DNA from: Limnobacter thiooxidans
Lineage (GTDB): Bacteria > Pseudomonadota > Gammaproteobacteria > Burkholderiales > Burkholderiaceae_B
Assembly: GCF_036323495.1 (NCBI RefSeq)
Contig: NZ_AP028947.1
Coordinates: 806,001 to 870,000, forward strand
DNA: 64,000 bases
Direction of reading: 5' to 3'
Shown here: piece after piece, positions 1 to 9,101 of the stretch
How the letters are laid out: the number at the start of each line of letters is the position of its first letter
How positions within the stretch are numbered: the first letter of the stretch is position 1
The notes under the pieces: model-generated
The model's database searches: none
Told to the model about the DNA's origin: nothing
What the model saw: only the letters and a program-made list of their open reading frames with translations
Position numbers and translations under genes: made by a program

Positions 1-360
1 ACCTTCGAGCTTGAAGCCGGTGCGTGCCTGAATTTCCTGGAACAGGCCTGGTTTGGGCTTTCTGCAGTTGCACTTGTCGTCCGGGCCGTGGGGGCAAAAG
101 AAAATGCCTTCGATGTGCGCGCCTGCTTCATTGGCGAGTTCATGCATTTTCTTGTGCATGGCCGACAAGGTTTCCAGGTCGAACATGCCACGTGAAACGC
201 CGCTTTGGTTGGTGGCAACGACCACGCGGTAGCCGCCACGGTTCAGCCGGGCAATCGCGTCCATGCTGCCGGCAATCGGGATCCATTCATCCACTGACTT
301 GATGTATTCATCCGAGTCCTCGTTGATTACACCATCCCGATCCAGCACGATGAGTTTCAT
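1..360 (-). CDS. gmhB: D-glycero-beta-D-manno-heptose-1,7-bisphosphate 7-phosphatase (C-terminus outside window)
   Basis: HAD-superfamily phosphatase of the ADP-heptose pathway, supplying the LPS inner core. The first 120 codons are in the window. They begin MKLIVLDRDGVINED, with the DxD nucleophile pair at residues 7 and 9, followed by TNQSGVSRG (HAD motif II) and the zinc-binding loop CPHGPDDKCNCRKPKPG that distinguishes GmhB from other HAD enzymes. The ATG at 358-360 lies 27 bases downstream of the glyS stop, so it probably belongs to the same minus-strand transcript. In many Burkholderiales an acyltransferase gene follows, which here would be off the left edge. Confidence 0.93.
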   Translation of the reverse strand, partial: MKLIVLDRDGVINEDSDEYIKSVDEWIPIAGSMDAIARLNRGGYRVVVATNQSGVSRGMFDLETLSAMHKKMHELANEAGAHIEGIFFCPHGPDDKCNCRKPKPGLFQEIQARTGFKLEG

Positions 361-387
361 GTCTTGCCCTTTGCTCTGTGTCTTTGT

Positions 388-2472
388 TTAAGAGGCCAGT
401 TGGGAAATGTCGGCCACCCGGTTCATCAAACCGTGCATGTGTTTCAACAGTGCCAAGCGGTTGTTTTTCAGCGCTTCATCGTTGTCCATCACCATCACGT
501 TTTCAAAAAACGCATCCACATTGGCTTTCAATGGTGCAAGCACCAGCAGTGCCTGTTGGTAGTTGCCTTGATCAAAAGCCTGTGTGGCAAGGGGGGCGAC
601 TTCCCTGACCTGGGCAGCCAATGCTTTCTCGGCATCGACTTGCAACAGGCTTTCATTCACGTCCGAAGAAGCCACGTCGGTTTTCTTCAGGATGTTGGTG
701 ATCCGCTTGTTGGCTGCAGCCAATGCTTGCGATTCCGGCAGTTGCGAGAAAGCACGCACTGCTTCAAGTCGTTTGGGCAGGTCGGCAAACTGGCTGGGGT
801 TCTGGCTGAGTACCGATTCCACTTCTGCCGTGGAATAACCCTGGTCTTTCAGGTATCCGCGCAAGCGGTCTTGAATGAAACTGGCAATGCCTTCCACGCT
901 GGGTTTGAAATCAGGGAATGCGGTGAACAGGCTGCTGGCTTGAGTGAGTGCTTCAATCAAATCCAGCTTGAGATTTTTTTCGATGACCATTCGGATCACG
1001 CCCAGCGCATGGCGGCGCAGGGCGAAGGGGTCTTTGTCGCCTGTGGGTACCAAGCCAATGCTGTAAATACCCACCAGGGTTTCCAGCTTGTCGGCCAGTG
1101 CCGCCGCCAAACCCACGGGGTTGCGGGGCAGGTTGTCGCCCGCAAAGCGGGGGCTGTAATGATCGGCAATAGCTTGAGCTACTTCGGCAGCTTCACCATC
1201 GTGGTGGGCGTAATGCTCGCCCATATTGCCCTGCAGTTCAGGGAACTCGCCCACCATGTCAGTCAGCAGGTCGGCTTTGCACAGCAAGGCAGCACGTTTG
1301 GCTTGCTCAACGTTGGCACCACAGACTGGCGCAAGCGCTGCGGCCAGCTCAACCAGTCGACCATTGCGGTCTTTCTGGGTGCCCAGCTTGTTGTGGTACA
1401 CCACATTGGCCAGGCCAGGCAGACGGCTTTCCAGTGTTTTCTTGCGGTCTTGGTCGAAGAAGAATTTTGCATCGGCCAAACGGGCGCGCAGTACGCGTTC
1501 ATTGCCCGTGGTGATCAGCGCAGGCGTGCTGGTCAGCAGGTTCGACACCAGCAGAAAACGGTTTTTCATCTTGCCGTTCTGGTCGGTAATCGCAAAGTAT
1601 TTCTGGTTGGCTTGCATGGTCAGAATCAGGCATTCCTGGGGTACTTCCAGAAATTCTTTTTCGAAACCTGCTTCATACACCACGGGCCATTCAACCAGCG
1701 CGCACACTTCATCCACAAGGTCCGCGGGTTGGACCACCTTGTCACCAGCGGCTTGAGCGGCCAGTGCCTGTTCGATGGCGGCTTTTCGCTTCTCGAAACT
1801 TGCGATCACCTTGCCTTCGGTTTCCAGCTGCGCTTCATAGGTGTCGGCATGGGCAATGTTCACCACGCCATTGCTCAGGAAGCGATGACCCAATGTGATG
1901 CGGTCGCTTTCCAGGCCCAGTACTTGTGCGGGCACGACCTTGTCGCCATGCAAGCAGGTCAGGCGGTGCGCAGGGCGAACAAAATGCACAGTGCTGCCAT
2001 CAGGCCGCTGGTAACTCATGACTTTTGGAATTGGCAGTTTGGTGGTGGCCACCTCAAGCGCCTTGTTCAGCGATTCTTCAAGTGCCTTGCCAGCCTGGGT
2101 GCGCGAAATGTGCAGCACATCCTGTTTGCCATCGTTGATGGTTTCCAGTTGGTCCACGTTGACCAGTCCAAGGCCCAATGAATCAAGCTTCTTCTGCAAG
2201 GGCGGGGTGGGTTGGCCATTTGCATCCAGTCCGATCTTGACTGGCAGCAAACGTTCCTGAATTTTTTTCTCGGGGCTGAAGCCTGCCACCTGGGTAATGC
2301 GGCAAGCCAGGCGACGAGGGCTGGCAAAACTTTCGACCACGCTGTTTTCGGCCAAATGGCCTTCATCGCGCAATGTTTTGCTCATCAGTTCAGAAAAAGC
2401 GTTGCCCAAGGTTTGCAGGGCTTTGGGTGGGAGCTCTTCGGTAAACAGCTCAACCAGTAGTGTTGGGTTCAT
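388..2472 (-). CDS. glyS: Glycyl-tRNA synthetase beta subunit
   Basis: Beta chain of the bacterial heterotetrameric (alpha2beta2) glycyl-tRNA synthetase, 694 residues, needed for tRNA recognition and charging. The N-terminus MNPTLLVELFTEELPPKAL is the characteristic start of the family, so I take the ATG at 2470-2472. An in-frame ATG 36 bases upstream would lie inside the end of glyQ and adds a non-conserved extension. The C-terminal part carries the DALR-like anticodon-binding segment (FFENVMVMDNDEALKNNRL). It starts 5 bases after the glyQ stop, implying one transcript and balanced subunit synthesis. Confidence 0.97.
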   Translation of the reverse strand: MNPTLLVELFTEELPPKALQTLGNAFSELMSKTLRDEGHLAENSVVESFASPRRLACRITQVAGFSPEKKIQERLLPVKIGLDANGQPTPPLQKKLDSLGLGLVNVDQLETINDGKQDVLHISRTQAGKALEESLNKALEVATTKLPIPKVMSYQRPDGSTVHFVRPAHRLTCLHGDKVVPAQVLGLESDRITLGHRFLSNGVVNIAHADTYEAQLETEGKVIASFEKRKAAIEQALAAQAAGDKVVQPADLVDEVCALVEWPVVYEAGFEKEFLEVPQECLILTMQANQKYFAITDQNGKMKNRFLLVSNLLTSTPALITTGNERVLRARLADAKFFFDQDRKKTLESRLPGLANVVYHNKLGTQKDRNGRLVELAAALAPVCGANVEQAKRAALLCKADLLTDMVGEFPELQGNMGEHYAHHDGEAAEVAQAIADHYSPRFAGDNLPRNPVGLAAALADKLETLVGIYSIGLVPTGDKDPFALRRHALGVIRMVIEKNLKLDLIEALTQASSLFTAFPDFKPSVEGIASFIQDRLRGYLKDQGYSTAEVESVLSQNPSQFADLPKRLEAVRAFSQLPESQALAAANKRITNILKKTDVASSDVNESLLQVDAEKALAAQVREVAPLATQAFDQGNYQQALLVLAPLKANVDAFFENVMVMDNDEALKNNRLALLKHMHGLMNRVADISQLAS

Positions 2473-2477
2473 TGTGA

Positions 2478-3404
2478 TCAGGCAGCTTGTGTGTTGGGGG
2501 TGTTGCACATGGGGAAGCCAAGCTTTTCCCGGGACTCGAAATAGGCTTGCGCTACTGCGCGTGACAAATTGCGAATGCGGCCGATGTAGGCAGCGCGTTC
2601 GGTGACGGAAATGGCGCCGCGTGCATCCAGCAGGTTGAAGGTGTGAGCTGCTTTCAAAATCATTTCGTAAGCGGGCAGGGCCAGGCCGACTTCAATCAAA
2701 TGTTTGGCTTCAGCCTCATATTCACCAAAGTGGCGGAACAGCATGTCGGCATTGCTGTGCTCGAAGTTGTAGGTGGATTGTTCCACTTCGTTCTGGTGGA
2801 ACACATCGCCATAGGTCAGCACTTTCTTCACGCCTTTTTCTTCACGCTCGGTCCATACCAGGTCGTACACGTTTTCCTTGCCTTGCAGGTACATGGTGAG
2901 GCGTTCAATGCCGTAGGTGATTTCGCCCAAAATTGGGGCGCAATCCAGTCCGCCCACTTGTTGGAAGTAGGTGAACTGCGTCACTTCCATGCCGTTCAAC
3001 CAGACTTCCCAGCCCAGGCCCCAGGCACCCAGTGTCGGGTTTTCCCAGTTGTCTTCCACGAAACGGATGTCGTTCTGCTTGGTGTCAATGCCCAATGCTT
3101 CAAGGCTGCCCAAATACAGTTCAATGATATCTTCAGGGGAGGGCTTGAGCACCACCTGGAACTGGTAGTAATGCTGCATGCGGTTGGGGTTTTCGCCATA
3201 GCGGCCGTCTTTGGGGCGGCGTGACGGTTGCACGTAAGCAGCGTTCCAGGGCTCGGGGCCCAAGGCGCGCAAAAATGTGGCAGTGTGGCTGGTGCCCGCA
3301 CCCACTTCCATGTCAAAAGGCTGCAGCAGGGCGCAACCTTGCTGGTCCCAGTAATTCTGCAGGGTCAAAATGGCCTGTTGAAACGTCAGCGGTTTCTTTT
3401 GCAT
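2478..3404 (-). CDS. glyQ: Glycyl-tRNA synthetase alpha subunit
   Basis: Catalytic alpha subunit (308 aa) of glycyl-tRNA synthetase, which forms glycyl-adenylate. Class II signatures are intact: [18 protein letters not shown] at the N-terminus, [20 protein letters not shown], the motif-2 region [16 protein letters not shown], and [19 protein letters not shown] near the motif-3 end. Length matches the family. It lies immediately upstream of glyS on the minus strand, the usual arrangement. Confidence 0.97.
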   Translation of the reverse strand: MQKKPLTFQQAILTLQNYWDQQGCALLQPFDMEVGAGTSHTATFLRALGPEPWNAAYVQPSRRPKDGRYGENPNRMQHYYQFQVVLKPSPEDIIELYLGSLEALGIDTKQNDIRFVEDNWENPTLGAWGLGWEVWLNGMEVTQFTYFQQVGGLDCAPILGEITYGIERLTMYLQGKENVYDLVWTEREEKGVKKVLTYGDVFHQNEVEQSTYNFEHSNADMLFRHFGEYEAEAKHLIEVGLALPAYEMILKAAHTFNLLDARGAISVTERAAYIGRIRNLSRAVAQAYFESREKLGFPMCNTPNTQAA

Positions 3405-3493
3405 GTGCGCCGGTCCTTACTTGTTCGGTGTTTTGTACGTCAATTGCCCCGTATTGTAATGGCTTGCCGGGGCTTTGGTTGTGGCTCGTGGTC

Positions 3494-4960
3494 CTAAAGC
3501 GTGCCAATGCACAGGTACTTCATTTCCAGAAACTCCTCAATTCCCCAGACGGAACCTTCACGCCCAAGGCCCGATTGTTTGACCCCGCCAAAAGGCCCCA
3601 CCTCGTTGGAAAACACGCCCACATTGATCCCGACCATGCCATATTCCAGCGCCCGGGCCACGCGGAAGGTGCGCGCGGAATTCTCGGTGTAGAAATAGGC
3701 TGCCAAACCGTAAGGGGTGTTGTTGGCATGGTTGATGGCTTGCTCTTCTGTGTCGAAAGGGAAAATTGCGGCAAGGGGCCCGAAGGTTTCTTCCTGGGCC
3801 ACCAGCATGCGGTGGTCGGCATTGTTGATCAGTGTCGGCTCAAAAAACCGGCCACCCAGAGCATGTGGTTTCCCGCCGTGGAGCAGGGTAGCTCCTTTCT
3901 CGATTGCATCATCTACGTGTTTTTGAACCTTGGCCACGGCCTGTTCGTCGATCATGGGGCCAATACTGGCCTTGGTCTTGATGCCATCGCCAACATCGAG
4001 TTTTGAAATTTTGGCCAGCAGCTTGTCTGCAAAAGCCTGCTGCACGCTGCGGTGCACATAAATGCGGTTGGTGCACACGCAGGTTTGACCGGCATTGCGG
4101 AACTTGGAGGCAATCAGGCCTTCCACGGCCTTGTCCAGGTTGGCATCTTCAAACACGATAAACGGTGCGTGTCCACCCAACTCAAGGCTGAGCTTCTTGA
4201 TGGTGGGGGCGCATTGCTGCATCAGGATTCGGCCCACTTCTGTGCTTCCCGTGAAGGTCAGTTTCCGTACCACATCGCTTTCGCAAAGTACCTTGCCAAT
4301 TTCAATGGACCGGTTTGCATCGCCTGTCAGCACGTTCAACACCCCTGCTGGAAAGCCGGCCTGGCGTGCCAGTTCAGCCAAGGCCAGTGCGCTGAGCGGA
4401 GTTTGCTCTGCAGGCTTGACGACCACAGTGCATCCAGCTGCCAGTGCTGGCGCCACTTTTCGGGTAATCATGGCAATCGGAAAGTTCCAGGGGGTAATGG
4501 CTGCGCACACGCCAATGCCTTGTTTCAACACCAGCAGTTCCCGGCCCAGTTGGGGCGATTCCAGTACGCTGCCTTCAATTCGCTTGGTCTGTTCTGCAAA
4601 CCATTCCACAAAGCTGGCGCCATAAACTACTTCGCCTTTGGCTTCAGCCAATGGTTTGCCTTGTTCCAGGGTCATAAGGAAGGCCAGGTCGTCGGCATTG
4701 TCAACAATCAGGTCAAACCACTTGCGCAGAATTTGCGCGCGGCTTTTGGCCGTGGTGTTGCGCCAGCTGGTCAGGGCTTTTTCAGCACACAGAATGGCAT
4801 CGTGTGCCAGGGCGATCGACGTGTTGCCCACTTGCGCAATGGTTTGACCCGTCGAGGGGTTGTCCACCTCAAAATCTGTTTCGCAGGCGTGGAAACTGCC
4901 ATACACAAATGGATTGGTTTGTAACAGGCTGGGGTTTTTGAATTGAAAGGTGCTGCTCAT
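3494..4960 (-). CDS. gabD: NAD(P)-dependent succinate-semialdehyde dehydrogenase-like aldehyde dehydrogenase
   Basis: Aldehyde dehydrogenase of 488 aa that would oxidise succinate semialdehyde to succinate, a late step of GABA and polyamine breakdown. Visible signatures are ITPWNFPIAMITRKVAPAL (cofactor region), TFTGSTEVGR (Rossmann turn), LELGGHAPFIVF with the general-base Glu, and GQTCVCTNR with the catalytic Cys. The family and the EQGKPLAEAKGEV segment fit GabD, but substrate assignment within this superfamily from sequence alone is tentative. It lies between rsmE and glyQ in a run of minus-strand genes; no other GABA gene is nearby. Confidence 0.82.
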   Translation of the reverse strand: MSSTFQFKNPSLLQTNPFVYGSFHACETDFEVDNPSTGQTIAQVGNTSIALAHDAILCAEKALTSWRNTTAKSRAQILRKWFDLIVDNADDLAFLMTLEQGKPLAEAKGEVVYGASFVEWFAEQTKRIEGSVLESPQLGRELLVLKQGIGVCAAITPWNFPIAMITRKVAPALAAGCTVVVKPAEQTPLSALALAELARQAGFPAGVLNVLTGDANRSIEIGKVLCESDVVRKLTFTGSTEVGRILMQQCAPTIKKLSLELGGHAPFIVFEDANLDKAVEGLIASKFRNAGQTCVCTNRIYVHRSVQQAFADKLLAKISKLDVGDGIKTKASIGPMIDEQAVAKVQKHVDDAIEKGATLLHGGKPHALGGRFFEPTLINNADHRMLVAQEETFGPLAAIFPFDTEEQAINHANNTPYGLAAYFYTENSARTFRVARALEYGMVGINVGVFSNEVGPFGGVKQSGLGREGSVWGIEEFLEMKYLCIGTL

Positions 4961-4981
4961 TTCTGTCTCGTTTTTAATTAA

Positions 4982-5758
4982 TTAATTGGGTTCCAGGCTC
5001 AGCAGGGCGGTCAATTGCGCCACGCAGGCCATGGCGAAAGTTTCAGTTCTCAACACGCGCTGCGAAAAACGCAGCGGCACGGCACCTGACTCAGTTGCAA
5101 GCAAAGTCTCTTCCGGGGTCCAGCCCCCTTCGGGGCCTACGCAAATGATCAAAGGTCCTTCTGGCCGGGTAGCTTGTGCCCATGCTGTCAACCGCATTTC
5201 AGTGTGCGGGGTGAACCAAAGCACTTGGGCATCGGGCCAGTTGCGTGAAATCTGTTCAAGTGCATCCCTCAGCGGGCGGACAGGCTCGACCATCGGCAAT
5301 GTACCCCGTTCACTTTGCAGGCTGGCTGACAAAACCACCCGTTCCCAGTGGACCTGGCGCTTGCTTGCGCGTTCGCCTTCCAGTTTAACCACGCTGCGCT
5401 GGGCCTGCACAGGGTGAAAGCCGGCCACGCCCAATTCCGTACATTTTTCAAGAATCCAGTCCATCTTGTCGCCTTCCGGCAAGGCCTGCAGCACATGCAC
5501 AGTTCTGCGCAGTTCAGTGTCGTGCACTGCGAGCCTGTCGCCAATGTGAACCTGGGCCAGTTTTTTGGACAGGTATTGAACTGTGGCCTGAAATTCCCCG
5601 CCTTGTCCATTCCAGACCCGAAGTGCTTCTCCATCGCGAATTCTCAAAACCCGTGAAGCGTAATGCATCAAGTCATCAGTCAGATCAAGCACTTGGCCTT
5701 CACTATTGCAGTGTTCTAGAAGGAAACGCGGCAAGCGCTTGCCCTTTTCTTGTTTCAT
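4982..5758 (-). CDS. rsmE: 16S rRNA (uracil-1498-N3)-methyltransferase
   Basis: SPOUT-class RNA methyltransferase (258 aa) that modifies U1498 of 16S rRNA in the 30S subunit. The N-terminal PUA-like part begins PRFLLEH. The C-terminal SPOUT knot shows ILEKCTELGV, CVGPEGGWTPEE (SAM-binding loop) and SQRVLRTETFAMACVAQL, all family hallmarks. An 8-residue lysine-rich extension precedes the usual start, so the true start is not certain. It is divergent from tkt, with about 116 bases between the start codons. Confidence 0.93.
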   Translation of the reverse strand: MKQEKGKRLPRFLLEHCNSEGQVLDLTDDLMHYASRVLRIRDGEALRVWNGQGGEFQATVQYLSKKLAQVHIGDRLAVHDTELRRTVHVLQALPEGDKMDWILEKCTELGVAGFHPVQAQRSVVKLEGERASKRQVHWERVVLSASLQSERGTLPMVEPVRPLRDALEQISRNWPDAQVLWFTPHTEMRLTAWAQATRPEGPLIICVGPEGGWTPEETLLATESGAVPLRFSQRVLRTETFAMACVAQLTALLSLEPN

Positions 5759-5874
5759 GTTTCCCTGTCTTTATTCAGTGGTTTGTCCGCATGGGGGCGC
5801 TTTATTGGGATAGCTTTGATAAAATTCATTTTTTTCCAACTTTGCCACAGGCATAACCCTCAATCCCCATACCT

Positions 5875-7896
5875 ATGTCCTCTTCGTCAAAGAACATGGC
5901 CAACGCGATTCGCGCGCTCGCCATGGATGCAGTTCAAGCCGCCAAATCCGGTCATCCCGGCATGCCCATGGGCATGGCCGAAATCGCTGTAGCCTTGTGG
6001 GCACGCCACCTGAAGCACAATCCGCAAAACCCGCTGTGGGCTGATCGCGACCGCTTCGTGTTGTCCAATGGCCACGGCTCCATGCTGATTTACGCGCTGC
6101 TGCACTTGACCGGTTACGACCTGCCAATCGAGGAATTGAAAAACTTCCGCCAGTTGCATTCTAAAACACCGGGCCACCCCGAAGTGGACATTACCCCCGG
6201 AGTTGAAACCACGACAGGCCCCTTGGGGCAGGGTATTGCGAACGCCGTGGGCTTGGCGCTGGCTGAAAAGCTCTTGGCTGCCGAGTTCAATGAAGCAGGT
6301 TTCCCGGTTGTGGATCACAACACCTACGTGTTTTTGGGCGACGGTTGCCTGATGGAAGGCATTTCCCACGAAGCCTGTTCACTGGCTGGCACCTTGGGTC
6401 TGTCCAAGTTGATCGTGATGTACGACGACAACGGCATTTCCATTGACGGTGAAGTGGAACACTGGTTTGCCGACAACACGCCCCAGCGCTTCGAGGCTTA
6501 TGGCTGGAACGTGATTCCGGATGTCAATGGCCACGATGTGGATGCCGTAGACGCTGCAATCGCGCAGGCCAAGCAGAACGCTGCGCTGGACAAGGGCCCA
6601 ACCCTGATTTGTTGCAAAACCAATATTGGTGAGGGTTCGCCCAATCTGGCTGGTACCGACAAGGTGCATGGCGCCCCACTGGGCGACGCTGAAATTGCAG
6701 CCACACGAGCAGCCATTGGTTGGGCACACGCTCCGTTTGAAATTCCTGCCGAGGTTTACAACGCCTGGGACGCTCAAGTTGAAGGGGCCGCCCGCCAGTC
6801 CGCCTGGGACAAGCTGTTCGATGCCTACAGCGCGAAATTCCCGGCCAAGGCCGCTGAATTCAAGCGTCGCATGGCTGGTGACCTGCCTGCCCAGTTTGAA
6901 CAAACTGCTGCGCGTTTGCTGGCCGAAGTGGCCGCCAAGGGCGAAACAATTGCCACCCGCAAGGCCAGCCAGAATGCAATCACCTTGTTGGCTGCGGAAT
7001 TGCCAGAACTGCTCGGTGGCTCTGCTGACCTGACAGGCTCAAACCTGACCAACTGGCCCAAGTGCGTGGCTGTTCGCCGCAATGCGGACGGTTTCACTGC
7101 CGGCAACCACATCAACTGGGGTGTTCGTGAGTTCGGTATGAGCGCAGCCTTGAATGGCGTGGCACTGCATGGTGGCTACATTCCTTTCGGCGCTACTTTC
7201 CTGACCTTCTCCGATTACAGCCGCAATGCCTTGCGCATGGCAGCACTAATGAAGAAGCGAAATATCTTCGTATTCACCCACGATTCAATCGGTCTTGGTG
7301 AAGACGGTCCAACCCACCAGCCTGTTGAGCATGCAGCAACCTTGCGCTTGCTGCCCAACATGGATGTGTGGCGCCCTGCCGATACGGTTGAGTCCATGGC
7401 AGCCTGGAATTCGGCTGTTCAGCGCAAGGATGGCCCGAGTGCACTGTTGTTCAGCCGTCAGAACCTGCCTTTCCTGGCTCGTTCTGAAAACGTGCTGGCT
7501 TCTGTCGCCAAGGGCGGCTATGTGTTGGTGGATACACCCAACGCCAAGGTCACCCTGATTGCGACCGGGTCTGAAATTGAAATTGCCATGAACACCCAAA
7601 AGGCCTTGGCTGAGAAGGGTGTGGCTGCCCGCGTGGTGTCCATGCCATCTACCAATGTATTTGACCGCCAGGACACAGCTTACAAAGCGCAAGTGCTGGG
7701 TTCAGCCCCGATTGCCGTGATTGAAGCTGGCATCACGGATGGCTGGTACAAGTACATCGCCCATGCTGGTGTCAAAGGCACCGTGTTGGGCATGAGCACA
7801 TTTGGCGAGTCTGCACCGGCAGGAGCACTGTTCAAATATTTTGGTTTGACTACAGAAAAATTCACCGAGGCTGCACTGGCTTTGGTCACGGCTTAA
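5875..7896 (+). CDS. tkt: Transketolase
   Basis: Thiamine-diphosphate enzyme (673 aa) that moves two-carbon units in the pentose phosphate pathway and, in autotrophs, the Calvin cycle. Signatures: [15 protein letters not shown] near residue 25, the ThDP motif [13 protein letters not shown], the pyrimidine-domain catalytic Glu in [18 protein letters not shown], and [20 protein letters not shown]. It heads the plus-strand cluster tkt-gap-(protease/rhomboid)-pgk-pyk-fba, a common Burkholderiales grouping of triose-phosphate and sugar-rearrangement genes. Confidence 0.97.
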   Translation: MSSSSKNMANAIRALAMDAVQAAKSGHPGMPMGMAEIAVALWARHLKHNPQNPLWADRDRFVLSNGHGSMLIYALLHLTGYDLPIEELKNFRQLHSKTPGHPEVDITPGVETTTGPLGQGIANAVGLALAEKLLAAEFNEAGFPVVDHNTYVFLGDGCLMEGISHEACSLAGTLGLSKLIVMYDDNGISIDGEVEHWFADNTPQRFEAYGWNVIPDVNGHDVDAVDAAIAQAKQNAALDKGPTLICCKTNIGEGSPNLAGTDKVHGAPLGDAEIAATRAAIGWAHAPFEIPAEVYNAWDAQVEGAARQSAWDKLFDAYSAKFPAKAAEFKRRMAGDLPAQFEQTAARLLAEVAAKGETIATRKASQNAITLLAAELPELLGGSADLTGSNLTNWPKCVAVRRNADGFTAGNHINWGVREFGMSAALNGVALHGGYIPFGATFLTFSDYSRNALRMAALMKKRNIFVFTHDSIGLGEDGPTHQPVEHAATLRLLPNMDVWRPADTVESMAAWNSAVQRKDGPSALLFSRQNLPFLARSENVLASVAKGGYVLVDTPNAKVTLIATGSEIEIAMNTQKALAEKGVAARVVSMPSTNVFDRQDTAYKAQVLGSAPIAVIEAGITDGWYKYIAHAGVKGTVLGMSTFGESAPAGALFKYFGLTTEKFTEAALALVTA

Positions 7897-7935
7897 GAGA
7901 CACGGAACACTGATTTACTTTCAAGGAGATTTGTC

Positions 7936-8946
7936 ATGACTATTCGCGTAGCGATCAACGGCTATGGCCGCATCGGCCGAAATGTACTGCGTGCCCATTA
8001 CGAAGGTGGCAAGAAACACGACATTCAAATCGTGGCCATCAATGACTTGGGCGACCCCAACACCAATGCTCACCTGACCCAGTACGACACGGCACATGGC
8101 CGTTTCCCTGGCACCGTGACGGTTGACGGCGACTACATGGTAGTTAACGGCGACAAGATCAAGGTACTGGCCAACCGCAATCCCGCTGAACTGCCTTGGG
8201 GCGAGTTGGGCGTGGACGTTGTTTTGGAATGCACTGGCTTTTTCACCTCCAAGGAAAAAGCATCTGCCCACCTGAAAGGCGGCGCCAAGAAAGTCATCAT
8301 TTCCGCACCAGGCGGTAAAGACGTGGATGCTACAGTGGTCTACGGCGTAAACCACGGTGTGTTGAAAAGCACTGACACAGTGATTTCCAATGCCTCTTGC
8401 ACCACCAACTGCCTGGCCCCGCTGGTCAAGCCACTGAATGACGCCATTGGCCTGGAAACTGGCCTGATGACCACCATTCATGCCTACACCAACGACCAGG
8501 TCTTGACCGACGTCTACCACGAAGACCTGCGCCGCGCACGTTCTGCCACAATGTCCATGATCCCCACCAAAACCGGTGCGGCTGCGGCTGTGGGCCTGGT
8601 TCTGCCAGAACTGAACGGCAAGCTGGATGGTTACGCTGTGCGCGTTCCCACCATCAACGTGTCCATGGTTGACTTGTCTTTCATCGCCAAGCGCGACACC
8701 ACGGTTGACGAAGTGAACAGCATCCTGAAGGCTGCTGCTGAAGGCCCCCTGAAAGGCGTGCTTGAATACAACGAAGCACCCCTGGTGTCGATCGACTTCA
8801 ACCACAATCCGGCTTCCAGCTCGTTTGATGCCACATTGACCAAGGTCAGCGGCAAGCTGGTCAAGGTATCCAGCTGGTACGACAACGAGTGGGGCTTCTC
8901 TAACCGCATGTTGGACACCACCGTGGCCCTGATGAACGCGAAGTAA
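7936..8946 (+). CDS. gap: Glyceraldehyde-3-phosphate dehydrogenase, type I
   Basis: NAD-dependent phosphorylating GAPDH (336 aa). The Rossmann start is [19 protein letters not shown], the active-site motif is [12 protein letters not shown] (catalytic Cys near residue 155), and the HAYTNDQ segment supplies the partner His. An AAGGAG ribosome-binding site stands 7 bases before the ATG. A strong intrinsic terminator follows within 25 bases, so tkt-gap probably forms its own transcript rather than reading into pgk. Confidence 0.97.
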   Translation: MTIRVAINGYGRIGRNVLRAHYEGGKKHDIQIVAINDLGDPNTNAHLTQYDTAHGRFPGTVTVDGDYMVVNGDKIKVLANRNPAELPWGELGVDVVLECTGFFTSKEKASAHLKGGAKKVIISAPGGKDVDATVVYGVNHGVLKSTDTVISNASCTTNCLAPLVKPLNDAIGLETGLMTTIHAYTNDQVLTDVYHEDLRRARSATMSMIPTKTGAAAAVGLVLPELNGKLDGYAVRVPTINVSMVDLSFIAKRDTTVDEVNSILKAAAEGPLKGVLEYNEAPLVSIDFNHNPASSSFDATLTKVSGKLVKVSSWYDNEWGFSNRMLDTTVALMNAK

Positions 8947-8970
8947 ACCCTCGCGTTTCCCAAGGTAAAA

Positions 8971-9003
8971 AAAGCCGGGCCATGTGCCCGGCTTTTTGTT
9001 TTC
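8971..9003 (+). terminator. Rho-independent terminator after gap
   Basis: A perfect 10-base stem AAAGCCGGGC / GCCCGGCTTT with a 5-base loop (CATGT), followed by a T-rich tract. It lies 25 bases after the gap stop codon and separates tkt-gap from the protease gene downstream. Confidence 0.9.
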
Positions 9004-9101
9004 TTCCTCTGAGAAGTAGACTCCGTTCTGCTTTCTTTTCCGGCAATTGATTGTTGACCTGGCTCGGTACTCTGAACTCATTGTTATCAGTGAGTTATGC
9101 C

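Noticed and set aside
364..2181. A 605-codon open frame on the plus strand
   Set aside because: It is antisense to glyS, whose protein is clearly recognisable; the frame is open because of codon bias and its translation has a Cys/His/Gln-rich shadow composition.
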